Positions 5,491 through 5,570 of a DNA stretch of 5,570 nt are shown piece after piece. The notes under the pieces were generated by a model. The model searched no databases. It saw only the letters and a program-made list of their open reading frames with translations, and was not told the DNA's origin. Numbering within the stretch: the first letter of the stretch is position 1; the number at the start of each line of letters is the position of its first letter. This stretch comes from an uncultured Paraprevotella sp. (GTDB lineage Bacteria; Bacteroidota; Bacteroidia; Bacteroidales; Bacteroidaceae), in assembly GCA_910584955.1 (NCBI GenBank), contig CAJUDC010000144.1:1-5570 (forward strand), in the 5' to 3' direction. A program made the position numbers and the translations under genes.

Positions 5491-5570
5491 GATAACTTTT
5501 TTAATTGAAAAATTGAGAGCCTGTTTAAATTTTCCTGAGATTATGTTAGATAGGCTTTACCGACCTGTTT
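5491..5570. other. Upstream region of the HU-related gene; promoter not resolved
   Basis: These 80 AT-rich bases hold the leader of the minus-strand operon. I find no TAnnTTTG match on the minus strand (no CAAA appears on the plus strand here), so the promoter is either non-canonical or beyond the window edge. The heptamer CCTGTTT occurs twice, at 5520-5526 and 5564-5570, 44 bases apart. No open reading frame is visible. Confidence 0.4.

Overview
The window looks like chromosomal DNA from a gut Bacteroides species. The evidence is three matches to the Bacteroidales -7 promoter element TAnnTTTG, A-rich leaders mostly without Shine-Dalgarno sequences, a near-typical Bacteroides Tex protein, a BspA-type secreted leucine-rich-repeat protein, and the Bacteroidetes-specific set of HU-related protein, N-acetylmuramoyl-L-alanine amidase and 'smalltalk' peptide. 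The species cannot be fixed from sequence reading alone.

Layout. Positions 44-2176 (+) hold a complete Tex-type RNA-binding protein with its own promoter at the left edge. It converges with, and overlaps by 29 bp, a CPBP-family intramembrane protease on the minus strand (2148-3044). A roughly 100 bp AT-rich divergent intergenic region (3045-3147) carries a TAnnTTTG element on each strand. One drives the protease gene and the other a secreted leucine-rich-repeat protein (3148-4197, +), which contains an ungapped internal duplication. From the right edge an apparent minus-strand operon runs leftward: HU-related DNA-binding protein (5490 to 4978), amidase (4934 to 4482), smalltalk peptide (4426 to 4325), then a strong hairpin plus T-run terminator (4311 to 4278).

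The most notable point is that the amidase frame is interrupted by a single in-frame TGA at codon 93. The rest of the protein continues in the same frame, with the remaining zinc ligands and an EF-hand-like loop intact. This looks like a recent nonsense mutation (or sequencing error) rather than a frameshift or a decayed gene. The 33-residue smalltalk peptide after it has a ribosome-binding site fully complementary to the 16S tail, which is unusual for this phylum.

The genes do not form one pathway. Tex and the protease are housekeeping or membrane genes, the leucine-rich-repeat protein is exported, and the HU/amidase/smalltalk trio is a recurrent Bacteroidetes cassette whose joint role I cannot state. 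I see no rRNA, tRNA, CRISPR array, complete insertion sequence or attachment site.
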